The notes under the pieces: generated by a model
Told to the model about the DNA's origin: nothing
What the model saw: only the letters and a program-made list of their open reading frames with translations
Database searches by the model: none
Assembly (NCBI RefSeq): GCF_001578775.1
Contig: NZ_KQ969062.1
Span: forward strand, 1,127,509-1,163,489
Length of the DNA stretch: 35,981 nt
Source: Streptococcus cristatus
Lineage (GTDB): Bacteria; Bacillota; Bacilli; Lactobacillales; Streptococcaceae
Direction of reading: 5' to 3'
Program-made: the position numbers and the translations under genes
Part shown: one piece after another, positions 1 to 7,842 of the stretch
How the letters are laid out: every line of letters begins with the position of its first letter
Numbering within the stretch: the stretch's first letter is position 1

Positions 1-368
1 ATCTGCTGATCAAACGCTCAAAAATAAAGCGTGGCCTTCCTAATGTCTATCCATGCTATTGGGATATTCCTGGCGGAAGCGTAGAAGAGAACGAACTACC
101 CAGAGAAGCAGCTCTACGCGAGGCTATGGAAGAGGTTAATCAAAAGATTCGGATTGATAAGATCATTCATGAAGATAGTCAGTTTGACTCAAGAAAAAAT
201 GCTGTTTTTACACGCTTGGTTTATGAGGCTAAGATTATAGAGCAGCGCGATATCCTATTGGATCCAGAAGAGCATACAGACTTTATTTGGCTTTCTTCTT
301 TGGAGGACTTAGAGGGAGAGCTGATTGTTCCTTATTTGCTTGATATTTTTGCTGACAGATCCATATAA
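1..368 (+). CDS. Nudix hydrolase, 5' end cut off by window
   Basis: The reading frame is open from base 3 to the stop at 366-368, so the N-terminus lies outside the window. The Nudix box is visible at about 66-135: GGSVEE..., then REAALREAMEEVNQ, which matches the G-x5-E-x7-RE-x2-EE metal-binding pattern except that the usual Gly after EE-x is Asn. Nudix enzymes cleave nucleoside diphosphates linked to another moiety; the substrate cannot be told from this fragment. It converges with ldh across a shared hairpin terminator. Confidence 0.85.
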   Translation, partial: LLIKRSKIKRGLPNVYPCYWDIPGGSVEENELPREAALREAMEEVNQKIRIDKIIHEDSQFDSRKNAVFTRLVYEAKIIEQRDILLDPEEHTDFIWLSSLEDLEGELIVPYLLDIFADRSI

Positions 369-371
369 AAC

Positions 372-405
372 AAAAAACATCCCCTTTTATCAGGAGATGT
401 TTTTT
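372..405. terminator. Bidirectional terminator between Nudix gene and ldh
   Basis: AAAAAACATC at 372-381 pairs with GATGTTTTTT at 396-405, extended by a CC/GG pair, around a short T-rich loop. The stem has A-runs on the left and T-runs on the right, so it can serve as a Rho-independent terminator for both converging genes. Confidence 0.85.
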
Positions 406-409
406 CTGA

Positions 410-1472
<1,063 letters not shown>

Positions 1473-1506
1473 GGCTCACCGTGGGATTTTGACCCCTAAA
1501 AGGCTA

Positions 1507-1520
1507 TGTAAACGTTTTTA
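1507..1520. promoter_or_regulatory. cre-like box between ldh and gyrA
   Basis: TGTAAACGTTTTTA fits the CcpA operator pattern TGWAANCGNTNWCA with one mismatch (T for C near the end). It lies upstream of the ldh -35 and about 17 bases upstream of the gyrA -35, so it could link ldh expression to sugar supply. This is a pattern match only. Confidence 0.45.
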
Positions 1521-1536
1521 TATTCGGTTTTAAATA

Positions 1537-1565
1537 CTGAAAATATAGCTAAAATGTGGTATAAT
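1537..1565 (+). promoter_or_regulatory. gyrA promoter
   Basis: CTGAAA (1537-1542), a 17-base spacer, then TATAAT (1560-1565). Transcription would start near 1572, which supports the gyrA start at 1603 rather than 1588. Confidence 0.75.
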
Positions 1566-1602
1566 GGGATAGTGATTTAATATTGAAATGAGGCATTTTT
1601 TA

Positions 1603-4053
1603 ATGCAAGATAGAAACTTAGTAGATGTCAATCTGACCAGCGAAATGAAGACCAGTTTCATCGATTATGCAATGAGTGTTATCGTGGCTCGGGCTCTTCC
1701 AGATGTTCGCGATGGTCTTAAGCCGGTTCATCGCCGGATTCTTTATGGCATGAATGAGCTAGGCGTTACGCCTGATAAGCCTCACAAGAAATCAGCTCGT
1801 ATCACAGGGGATGTCATGGGTAAATACCACCCGCATGGCGATTCCTCTATTTATGAAGCAATGGTGCGGATGGCACAATGGTGGAGCTATCGCTACATGC
1901 TGGTAGACGGCCATGGGAACTTCGGTTCTATGGACGGAGACGGGGCCGCTGCCCAGCGTTATACAGAAGCACGTATGAGCAAGATTGCGTTGGAGATGCT
2001 TCGTGATATTAACAAAAATACTGTTGATTATATTGACAACTATGATGCCAGCGAGAGAGAGCCTGTAGTTCTTCCTGCTCGCTTCCCTAACTTGCTTGTA
2101 AACGGAGCGACAGGGATTGCGGTTGGGATGGCGACCAATATCCCACCTCATAATCTTGGTGAGTCTATTGATGCGGTTAAGCTGGTTATGGATAATCCAG
2201 AAGCAACGACTCGTGACATCATGGAAGTCCTGCCTGGACCGGATTTTCCTACAGGTGCACTGGTTATGGGTAAGTCTGGGATTCATCGTGCTTATGAAAC
2301 AGGGAAAGGTTCAATTGTTCTTCGTTCTCGCACTGAAATCGAAGAGATGAAAAATGGCCGTGAGCGAATTGTCGTAACCGAGTTTCCATACATGGTTAAT
2401 AAGACCAAGGTCCATGAGCACATCGTTCGTCTTGTGCAGGAAAAACGCATTGACGGTATCACAGCTGTTCGTGATGAGTCCAACCGTGAAGGAGTTCGTT
2501 TTGTCATTGAGGTTCGTCGTGATGCCTCTGCTCATGTCATTCTAAATAATCTTTTCAAGCTGACTCAGATGCAGACCAATTTCAGCTTCAATATGCTGGC
2601 TATTCAAAATGGTGTGCCGAAGATTCTGTCTCTGCGTGAGATTTTGTTGGCTTATATTGAGCACCAAAAAGAAGTAGTGACTAGACGGACGGCTTTTGAT
2701 AAAGAAAAGGCGGAAGCTCGAGCTCACATCTTGGCTGGTTTGCTGATTGCGCTGGATCATATTGATGAAGTGATCCGCATTATCCGTAATAGCGAGACGG
2801 ACGCAGAAGCTCAGGCTGAATTGATGGCTAAGTTTGAGCTGTCTGAGCGCCAGAGTCAAGCTATCCTTGACATGCGTCTGCGTCGTCTGACTGGTTTGGA
2901 ACGTGATAAGATTCAGTCAGAATACGACGAACTGATTGCTTTGATTGCGGACTTGGCTGATATCTTAGCCAAGCCAGAGCGAGTTGTCGCTATTATCAAG
3001 GAAGAGTTAGACGAGGTCAAGCGTAAATTTGCGGATGACCGCAGAACTGAGCTGATGGTGGGAGAAGTTCTTTCTCTTGAAGATGAAGATTTGATTGAGG
3101 AAGCGGATGTTTTAATTACCCTATCTAATAAGGGTTATATCAAACGTCTGAATCAGGCAGAATTCACTGCTCAGAAACGTGGGGGCCGCGGTGTTCAAGG
3201 AACGGGTGTTAAAGATGATGACTTCGTCAAAGAGCTGGTTTCAACGAGTACCCACGATAGATTGCTCTTCTTTACCAATAAAGGCCGAGTTTATCGGCTC
3301 AAAGGATATGAAATCCCTGAGTACGGCCGTACAGCTAAGGGCTTGCCAGTGGTCAATCTCTTGAAACTGGATGAAGGAGAGACCATTCAGACCATTATTA
3401 ATGTCCAGCAAGACCGCAGTGATGATTCTTATCTCTTCTTTACTACCCGTCATGGAGTTGTCAAACGGACCAGTGTGACAGAATTTGCTAATATTCGTCA
3501 GAACGGTCTCAAGGCCTTGAATTTGAAAGATGAAGACGAGTTAATCAATGTCTTTCTGACGGACGGTGCTGCAGACGTTATCATTGGTACTAAGTTTGGT
3601 TATTCTGTCCGCTTCAATGAGACAGCTGTCCGTAGCATGAGCCGTAGTGCGACTGGTGTTCGTGGTGTCAATCTGCGGGACGGTGACCAAGTCGTTGGAG
3701 CAGGTGTGATTACTGAGGGTGACGAAGTGCTTGTCATCACCGAAAAAGGCTATGGTAAGCGTACTCTTGCTAGCGAGTATCCAACCAAGGGCCGTGGTGG
3801 TAAAGGGATTAAAACAGCCAATATCACTGATAAGAACGGACCTCTTGCTGGTCTCATGACCGTTACTGGCGAGGAAGATTTGATGATTATCACCAATACA
3901 GGTGTTATCATTCGGACCAGTGTGGCCAATATTTCTCAGACAGGTCGCTCGACCATGGGAGTTAAGGTCATGCGTCTGGACCAAAATGCCCAGATTGTCA
4001 CCTTTACAACGGTTGCGCCTGACGCAAAAGATGATGAGGAAGAAGTAGAGTAA
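1603..4053 (+). CDS. gyrA: DNA gyrase subunit A
   Basis: Type IIA topoisomerase breakage-reunion subunit of 816 residues. It works with GyrB to introduce negative supercoils. The N-terminal domain includes the catalytic [10 protein letters not shown] motif with Tyr120, and the C-terminal third carries the DNA-wrapping beta-propeller with the GyrA-box region [10 protein letters not shown] near residue 529. The start is ATG 1603 ([10 protein letters not shown]), as in other streptococcal GyrA proteins, with TGAGG nine bases upstream. The quinolone-resistance region reads [10 protein letters not shown] with Ser81 and Glu85, the unmutated state. srtA follows after 13 bases, with no terminator between. 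Confidence 0.98.
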   Translation: MQDRNLVDVNLTSEMKTSFIDYAMSVIVARALPDVRDGLKPVHRRILYGMNELGVTPDKPHKKSARITGDVMGKYHPHGDSSIYEAMVRMAQWWSYRYMLVDGHGNFGSMDGDGAAAQRYTEARMSKIALEMLRDINKNTVDYIDNYDASEREPVVLPARFPNLLVNGATGIAVGMATNIPPHNLGESIDAVKLVMDNPEATTRDIMEVLPGPDFPTGALVMGKSGIHRAYETGKGSIVLRSRTEIEEMKNGRERIVVTEFPYMVNKTKVHEHIVRLVQEKRIDGITAVRDESNREGVRFVIEVRRDASAHVILNNLFKLTQMQTNFSFNMLAIQNGVPKILSLREILLAYIEHQKEVVTRRTAFDKEKAEARAHILAGLLIALDHIDEVIRIIRNSETDAEAQAELMAKFELSERQSQAILDMRLRRLTGLERDKIQSEYDELIALIADLADILAKPERVVAIIKEELDEVKRKFADDRRTELMVGEVLSLEDEDLIEEADVLITLSNKGYIKRLNQAEFTAQKRGGRGVQGTGVKDDDFVKELVSTSTHDRLLFFTNKGRVYRLKGYEIPEYGRTAKGLPVVNLLKLDEGETIQTIINVQQDRSDDSYLFFTTRHGVVKRTSVTEFANIRQNGLKALNLKDEDELINVFLTDGAADVIIGTKFGYSVRFNETAVRSMSRSATGVRGVNLRDGDQVVGAGVITEGDEVLVITEKGYGKRTLASEYPTKGRGGKGIKTANITDKNGPLAGLMTVTGEEDLMIITNTGVIIRTSVANISQTGRSTMGVKVMRLDQNAQIVTFTTVAPDAKDDEEEVE

Positions 4054-4066
4054 GAGGAGGATGAAT

Positions 4067-4807
4067 GTGAAGAAATCTAAGAAGAAATTCAAGCTCAGAA
4101 ATTTCATCATTAACTGTGCAGTTTTCCTTTTATTTCTAGTTGCCCTAGCTCTGATTTTTAACTCCTCTATCCGAAATATGATCATGGTTTGGCACACAAA
4201 CCAATACCAGGTTAGCAAAGTTTCCAAAGAAGAAATCAAGCAAAATAAGGCAGTCGAGTCGAGTTTTGAGTTTAGTGAAGTCCAATCTCTTTCGACAGAA
4301 GCGGTCATCAATGCTCAGTGGCAGGCCCAAAAATTACCAGTTATCGGTGGCATTTCAATTCCTGAAGTTTCGATGAATCTGCCAATTTTCAAAGGTTTGG
4401 ATAATGTTGGCCTTTACTATGGTGCTGGCACTATGAAAGAAGATCAACAAATGGGACAAGGAAACTATGCCTTAGCCAGCCACCACGTCTTTGGAATTAC
4501 TGGAGCCAGTGACATGCTCTTTTCACCGCTAGATCGCGCCAAAATAGGGATGAAAATTTATATCACGGATAAGGATAAGATCTATACCTATACGATTTCT
4601 AGTATAGAAAGTGTCGCACCAGAGCGCGTGGATGTCATCAATGATACGGAGGGTGTTGCTGAGATCACTTTAGTCACATGTGAAGATGCGGCAGCAACCA
4701 GTCGAACCATTGTCAAAGGTACGCTTGAAAGTACGATTGATTATGACAAGGCACCAAAAGATATTTTAGATGCTTTCAGTCGATCTTATAATCAAATGCA
4801 GCTATAA
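4067..4807 (+). CDS. srtA: Class A sortase, housekeeping
   Basis: Membrane-anchored transpeptidase that cuts LPXTG proteins and attaches them to peptidoglycan. A basic N-terminus is followed by one membrane segment (about residues 13-32), then the sortase fold with LASHH (His139), TLVTCED (Cys205) and Arg213 in ATSR. I chose GTG 4067 because AGAGGAGG ends at 4060, giving a 6-base spacer; the ATG at 4061 touches the ribosome binding site. Starting at 4061 would add only two residues. Co-transcription with gyrA is likely, as in related streptococci. A hairpin terminator follows. Confidence 0.95.
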   Translation: MKKSKKKFKLRNFIINCAVFLLFLVALALIFNSSIRNMIMVWHTNQYQVSKVSKEEIKQNKAVESSFEFSEVQSLSTEAVINAQWQAQKLPVIGGISIPEVSMNLPIFKGLDNVGLYYGAGTMKEDQQMGQGNYALASHHVFGITGASDMLFSPLDRAKIGMKIYITDKDKIYTYTISSIESVAPERVDVINDTEGVAEITLVTCEDAAATSRTIVKGTLESTIDYDKAPKDILDAFSRSYNQMQL

Positions 4808-4825
4808 TAAGAAATATTGTAAAAC

Positions 4826-4851
4826 GAAGTAACTTTTGTTACTTCTTTTTT
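4826..4851 (+). terminator. Terminator after srtA
   Basis: GAAGTAAC (4826-4833), TTTT loop, GTTACTTC (4838-4845), then a run of T. It closes the gyrA-srtA unit and marks the left edge of the lipoprotein/toxin island. Confidence 0.9.
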
Positions 4852-4926
4852 GATTGATAAAAACTAAAATGATATACGAACAGATACTAGAACGCTTTCA
4901 AAGAATATGCCTTCTTTATTAGATTG

Positions 4927-4935
4927 TGCTATACT
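4927..4935 (+). promoter_or_regulatory. Extended -10 before first lipoprotein gene
   Basis: TGCTATACT is an extended -10 element (TG-N-TATACT) about 43 bases before the start codon. A related TGCTATAAT is found before the fourth and fifth copies. No good -35 is visible. AGGAAAGGA (4962-4970) is the ribosome binding site. Confidence 0.55.
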
Positions 4936-4977
4936 TATGTTAGTATGGTACTCTTTTAGTCAGGAAAGGAAATTATC

Positions 4978-5400
4978 ATGAAAATATATAAATCATTTTT
5001 AATATTTTTTATAGCATTTATATGTTTAGGAAGTATCACTGCCTGTAGCCAGTCCAAAACAGCAGAAAAGAAGTTTGATTTCATAATGACAGCAGAAGAT
5101 AAAAAGAGACTTCATAAAGAAGAAGAGCAAATTGCTTTGTATTTGGTGAATCATTATGAAGATGTGAAAAAAATAGAATTTGTAAATTTTTATAAAGGTA
5201 GTTTTGGGACGGGGGATTCTATATCTGTTAAAGTAAATTCAAATAATTATATAAAACCAATTACTTTAGGAGATCCAAGTGGCGAGTATATTATTAGCTA
5301 TAATCCTGAGAGCTTTCATTTGAATGAAAAGAATCCGCCAACTCAATTAGATAATCTAAAAAATATTGAGATTAAATATTATGAGGAGATAGAAAGGTGA
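4978..5400 (+). CDS. Lipoprotein 1, TilA-like immunity candidate (type A)
   Basis: A 140-residue lipoprotein: hydrophobic signal peptide, lipobox ending ITAC with Cys23 as the lipidation site, a charged linker, then a small domain of about 100 residues. It is the first of five paralogues. The mature part (KEEEQIALYLVNHYEDVKK, FGTGDS) groups with copies 2 and 4, here called type A. By position and type it matches the lipoproteins that protect S. aureus from its own type VII lipase TslA; that role is inferred. The last four bases (GTGA) also hold the start of a decayed toxin fragment, mirroring the ATGA overlap of the intact pair downstream. Confidence 0.8.
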   Translation: MKIYKSFLIFFIAFICLGSITACSQSKTAEKKFDFIMTAEDKKRLHKEEEQIALYLVNHYEDVKKIEFVNFYKGSFGTGDSISVKVNSNNYIKPITLGDPSGEYIISYNPESFHLNEKNPPTQLDNLKNIEIKYYEEIER

Positions 5401-5480
5401 TCTCCATTTCAGATAAAAATCATAATAAATTAGCAAAAGAGGCGTACAACTTGAACCAAAGAACGAACAAATTTGCTTGA
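5397..5480 (+). pseudogene. Toxin-gene 5' relic 1
   Basis: A 27-codon frame begins at GTG 5397, overlapping the stop of lipoprotein 1 by four bases, and ends at TGA 5478. Its residues (ISDKNHNKLAKEAYNLN) line up with the start of the intact toxin at 7839 (NITDADYNKIATRVYEID) and more closely with relic 4 (LTDKDYNIISKKAYSLD). No further toxin homology is seen before lipoprotein 2. I read it as the remnant of a lost cognate toxin gene. Confidence 0.7.
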
Positions 5481-5558
5481 TATATGATTGTTTTTATTAA
5501 AATATGCTATAGGTAGTATAGTTGAAGATTTTGAGATTTATAAAGAAAAGGAGTATTT

Positions 5559-5975
5559 ATGAAAATATCTAAGTTACTTTTGATAGTATTTATTGGGTTT
5601 CTAGGGATAGGAACACTCAGTGCCTGTAGTCAGCAGAAAAAAACAGGACAGAAAGAGAAAGTTACTATGACAAAAGAAGAAAAAAAGGAACTTCGTAAAG
5701 AGGAAGAGAAAATAGCTTTGTATTTGGTGAATCATTACGAGGATGTGAAAAAGATTAAGTTTGATAAATTTCACAGGGGAGGATTTGGGATAGCAGATTC
5801 AATAAGTGTTATTGTCAATGATGATAGTTATATAAAACCAATTATATTTAACGATGATAGTGAAAGATATTCTGTTGATTATGATCCGAGTGATTTTCAT
5901 TTAATAAAAAAGAAAAATTCTACAGAATTAACCAGTCTTGATGGGATTGAAGTGATATATTATGAGGAAAAGTAA
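5559..5975 (+). CDS. Lipoprotein 2, TilA-like immunity candidate (type A)
   Basis: A 138-residue lipoprotein with a signal peptide almost identical to those of copies 3 and 5 (KLLLIVFIGFLG), and lipobox LSAC with Cys23. The mature domain has the type A signature EEEKIALYLVNHYEDVKK and ends in VIYYEEK. The ribosome binding site and start, GGAGTATTTATG, are shared with copies 3, 4 and 5. Predicted to sit on the outer face of the membrane and to neutralise a secreted lipase of the matching type, now lost. Function is inferred from the S. aureus TslA/TilA arrangement. Confidence 0.8.
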   Translation: MKISKLLLIVFIGFLGIGTLSACSQQKKTGQKEKVTMTKEEKKELRKEEEKIALYLVNHYEDVKKIKFDKFHRGGFGIADSISVIVNDDSYIKPIIFNDDSERYSVDYDPSDFHLIKKKNSTELTSLDGIEVIYYEEK

Positions 5976-6013
5976 ATTGATTATAGAAAGATAATATAAT
6001 TGAGGTATGAAAT

Positions 6014-6040
6014 CGTCAATTTCAAGTTATTGATGACGCT
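6014..6040 (+). pseudogene. Toxin-gene relic 2 (short)
   Basis: These 27 bases encode RQFQVIDDA, matching RQFQVIDA at residues 39-46 of the intact toxin. The rest of the 85-base gap between lipoproteins 2 and 3 has no recognisable toxin sequence. Because the match is short it is weaker than the other relics, but it lies at the equivalent place after a lipoprotein gene. Confidence 0.55.
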
Positions 6041-6060
6041 GCATAAAGAAAGGAGTATTT

Positions 6061-6486
6061 ATGAAAATATCTAAGTTACTTTTGATAGTATTTGTTGGAT
6101 TTCTAGGGTTGGGGACACTTAGTGCCTGTAGTCAACAGAAAAACGGTCAGAAGGAGGAAGTAACATTGACAGCTGAAGAGAAAAGGATAATCAGAAAACA
6201 AGAAGAGGCTCTTGCTTTATTTTTGGTCAATAATTTTGAGGATGTTCATAAAATAGAGTTTGTAAGTATTTCAAAAAGCAGACTTGGTAGGCCTAGATTA
6301 ATTTATTTCTCGGTAAACGATAAAATAGAAGTTTCAACAGACTTAAAAGATAGTTACGATATACAGCATTATGGCTTGGTCTATCATAATAGCTCAGAGG
6401 AACTGAAACGTAAGGAAGTTCCTTCTAAATTTACAAAATTATCAGAGGCTCAATTATATGTTGTATATTATGGAGAAAATAAATGA
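6061..6486 (+). CDS. Lipoprotein 3, TilA-like immunity candidate (type B)
   Basis: A 141-residue lipoprotein with lipobox LSAC (Cys23). Its mature domain (KQEEALALFLVNNFEDVHK, VNDKIEVSTDL, SYDIQHYG, KRKEVP) closely matches copy 5 and differs from the type A copies. Its stop overlaps by ATGA the start of relic 3, whose sequence is the closest relative of the intact toxin. This is therefore a near duplicate of the live immunity gene attached to a dead toxin. No convincing separate promoter is seen; only the AAAGGAGTATTT ribosome binding region precedes it. Confidence 0.8.
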   Translation: MKISKLLLIVFVGFLGLGTLSACSQQKNGQKEEVTLTAEEKRIIRKQEEALALFLVNNFEDVHKIEFVSISKSRLGRPRLIYFSVNDKIEVSTDLKDSYDIQHYGLVYHNSSEELKRKEVPSKFTKLSEAQLYVVYYGENK

Positions 6487-6620
6487 ATATAACGGATGCA
6501 GATTATGATACAATTACGACCTATGTTTATGAGCTTGATACACTAGATCATTCAGAAAAACAATAATCAGTTGGAGAATTGATTGATGGTCACGGTCGAA
6601 AATTTTGAGTTATTCTATGA
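6483..6620 (+). pseudogene. Toxin-gene 5' relic 3
   Basis: Starts ATGA-overlapped with lipoprotein 3 and reads NITDADYDTITTYVYELD, nearly the N-terminus of the intact toxin. Codon 28 is TAA (6564-6566) where the intact gene has TTA. The match continues in the same frame after it (SVGELIDGHGRKF), then a second stop stands in place of a CAA codon, followed by VI. Homology fades by about 6620, just before the promoter of lipoprotein 4. The order suggests a full toxin gene inactivated and then deleted. Confidence 0.8.
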
Positions 6621-6688
6621 TGGTAGATAAGATTTAGTTTTAGAGGGATTGCAAATGATGTAAACGCCTGCTTGGTTTATAATCATTT

Positions 6689-6717
6689 TGCTATAATATA
6701 ACTATGTTAGTATAGTT
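6689..6717 (+). promoter_or_regulatory. Extended -10 plus inverted repeat before lipoprotein 4
   Basis: TG-C-TATAAT (6689-6697) is a consensus extended -10. Immediately after it, AACTATGTTAGTATAGTT (6700-6717) is a six-base inverted repeat with a G/T at the innermost position. The same layout, with a perfect seven-base repeat, precedes lipoprotein 5. It could be an operator or a 5' RNA hairpin. Confidence 0.6.
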
Positions 6718-6752
6718 GAAGATTGTATGTTTTATAAAAGAAGGGAGTATTT

Positions 6753-7169
6753 ATGAAATACTTTAAGTTACTTTTGATAGTATTTATTGGATTTCTAGGG
6801 TTGGGAACACTCGGTGCCTGTAGTCAACAGAAAAAAACAGAACAGAAGGAGAAAATTACTATGACAAAAGAGGAAAAAAAGAAACTTCATAAAGAAGAAG
6901 AGAAAATCGCTTTGTACCTGGTAAATCATTATCAAGATGTGAAAAAAATAGAATTTGTAAATTTTCATAAAGGTGGTTTTGGGACGGGGGATACAATCAC
7001 TATAAAGGTCAATGAAAATAGTTATATTGTACCAACAGAGTTAGAAAGTAAAGATGGATATTATTCAATAGGATATGATCCAAAAGACTTTCATTTGATA
7101 GAGAAGAAACCTCCAACACAGTTAACTAGTTTAGACGGAGTAGATGTTATTTATTACGAGGATTATTAA
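6753..7169 (+). CDS. Lipoprotein 4, TilA-like immunity candidate (type A)
   Basis: A 138-residue lipoprotein; the signal peptide differs slightly (MKYFKLLLIV) and the lipobox is LGAC with Cys23. The mature domain is type A and is closest to copy 1 (KIEFVNFHKGGFGTGD), ending VIYYEDY. It has its own extended -10 promoter. A decayed toxin start follows directly. Predicted extracytoplasmic immunity or decoy protein; by itself it could also be an unrelated small lipoprotein, but the repeated pairing with toxin fragments argues for immunity. Confidence 0.8.
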   Translation: MKYFKLLLIVFIGFLGLGTLGACSQQKKTEQKEKITMTKEEKKKLHKEEEKIALYLVNHYQDVKKIEFVNFHKGGFGTGDTITIKVNENSYIVPTELESKDGYYSIGYDPKDFHLIEKKPPTQLTSLDGVDVIYYEDY

Positions 7170-7332
7170 ATGGCGCGTTGACTGATAAAGATTACAACAT
7201 AATATCTAAAAAAGCCTATAGTTTGGATCCGAAAGAATATAAAGCAGAAGAACAATATAGTGTGGGAAAGGAATTTGACGTTAACGGTCGAAATTCCGAG
7301 TCATTGATGCTTCTGTTGATATAAACGATTGC
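7170..7332 (+). pseudogene. Toxin-gene 5' relic 4
   Basis: ATG 7170 follows the lipoprotein 4 stop directly. After an apparent one-base loss, the frame from 7178 reads LTDKDYNIISKKAYSLD, then QYSVGKEFDVNGR, matching residues 3-39 of the intact toxin. A second one-base loss near 7295 shifts the frame; restoring it gives KFRVIDA, matching QFQVIDA. The homology stops before the promoter at 7350. Two frameshifts and no downstream toxin body make this a clear remnant. Confidence 0.8.
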
Positions 7333-7349
7333 TTATTTTATAATTATTT

Positions 7350-7378
7350 TGCTATAATATAACTATGTCAGCATAGTT
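7350..7378 (+). promoter_or_regulatory. Extended -10 plus perfect inverted repeat before immunity-toxin operon
   Basis: TGCTATAAT (7350-7358) followed by AACTATGTCAGCATAGTT (7361-7378), a perfect seven-base inverted repeat around TCAG. It would cover the start of transcription, so it may bind a regulator or form a hairpin at the 5' end of the mRNA. This promoter probably drives lipoprotein 5, the toxin and its two partner genes. Confidence 0.65.
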
Positions 7379-7413
7379 GAAGATTTTGAACTCTATAAAG
7401 GAAAGGAGTATTT

Positions 7414-7842
7414 ATGAAAATATTTAAGTTACTTTTGATAGTATTTATTGGATTTCTAGGGTTGGGAACGCTCAGTGCCTGTAGTCAGCAGAAAAAAACA
7501 GAACAGAAGGAGGAAGTAACATTGACAGCAGAAGAGAAAAAGATAATTAGAAAACAAGAAGAGGCTCTTGCTTTATTTTTGGTCAATAATTTTGAAGATG
7601 TTCATAAAATAGAGTTTGAAAGTATTTCAAAAGGCGGATTTGGTAGACCTAGATTCATTTATTTCTCGGTAAACGATAAAATAGAAGTTTCAACAGACTT
7701 AGAAGATAGTTACGATATACAGCATTATGGGTTATCTTATCATAATAACTCGGAGGTACTAAAACGAAAGGAAGTTCCAACTAGTTATACAAAATTATCG
7801 GAAACCCAAATAAATGTTATATATTATGGAGAGAAGAAATGA
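7414..7842 (+). CDS. Lipoprotein 5, likely cognate immunity protein of the lipase (type B)
   Basis: A 142-residue lipoprotein with signal peptide and lipobox LSAC (Cys23). The mature domain is type B, close to copy 3. Its stop overlaps the start of the intact lipase toxin by four bases (ATGA), so the two are translationally coupled, as expected for an immunity-toxin pair. In S. aureus the TilA lipoprotein blocks the TslA lipase outside the membrane; by analogy this copy should protect against the protein encoded next. The assignment rests on position, lipobox and family resemblance. Confidence 0.85.
   Translation: MKIFKLLLIVFIGFLGLGTLSACSQQKKTEQKEEVTLTAEEKKIIRKQEEALALFLVNNFEDVHKIEFESISKGGFGRPRFIYFSVNDKIEVSTDLEDSYDIQHYGLSYHNNSEVLKRKEVPTSYTKLSETQINVIYYGEKK

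Noticed and set aside
2542..2859. A 105-codon frame antisense to gyrA.
   Set aside because: No ribosome binding site or known motif; gyrA coding in the other strand explains it.
3541..4311. A 256-codon open frame on the minus strand across the gyrA-srtA junction.
   Set aside because: It is antisense to two well-recognised genes and resembles no known protein; it is a shadow of their codon pattern.
4978..7842. A CRISPR-like or tandem DNA repeat array, because of the repeated short segments.
   Set aside because: The repeated parts are the 5' ends of full paralogous lipoprotein genes several hundred bases apart, not short repeats with spacers.
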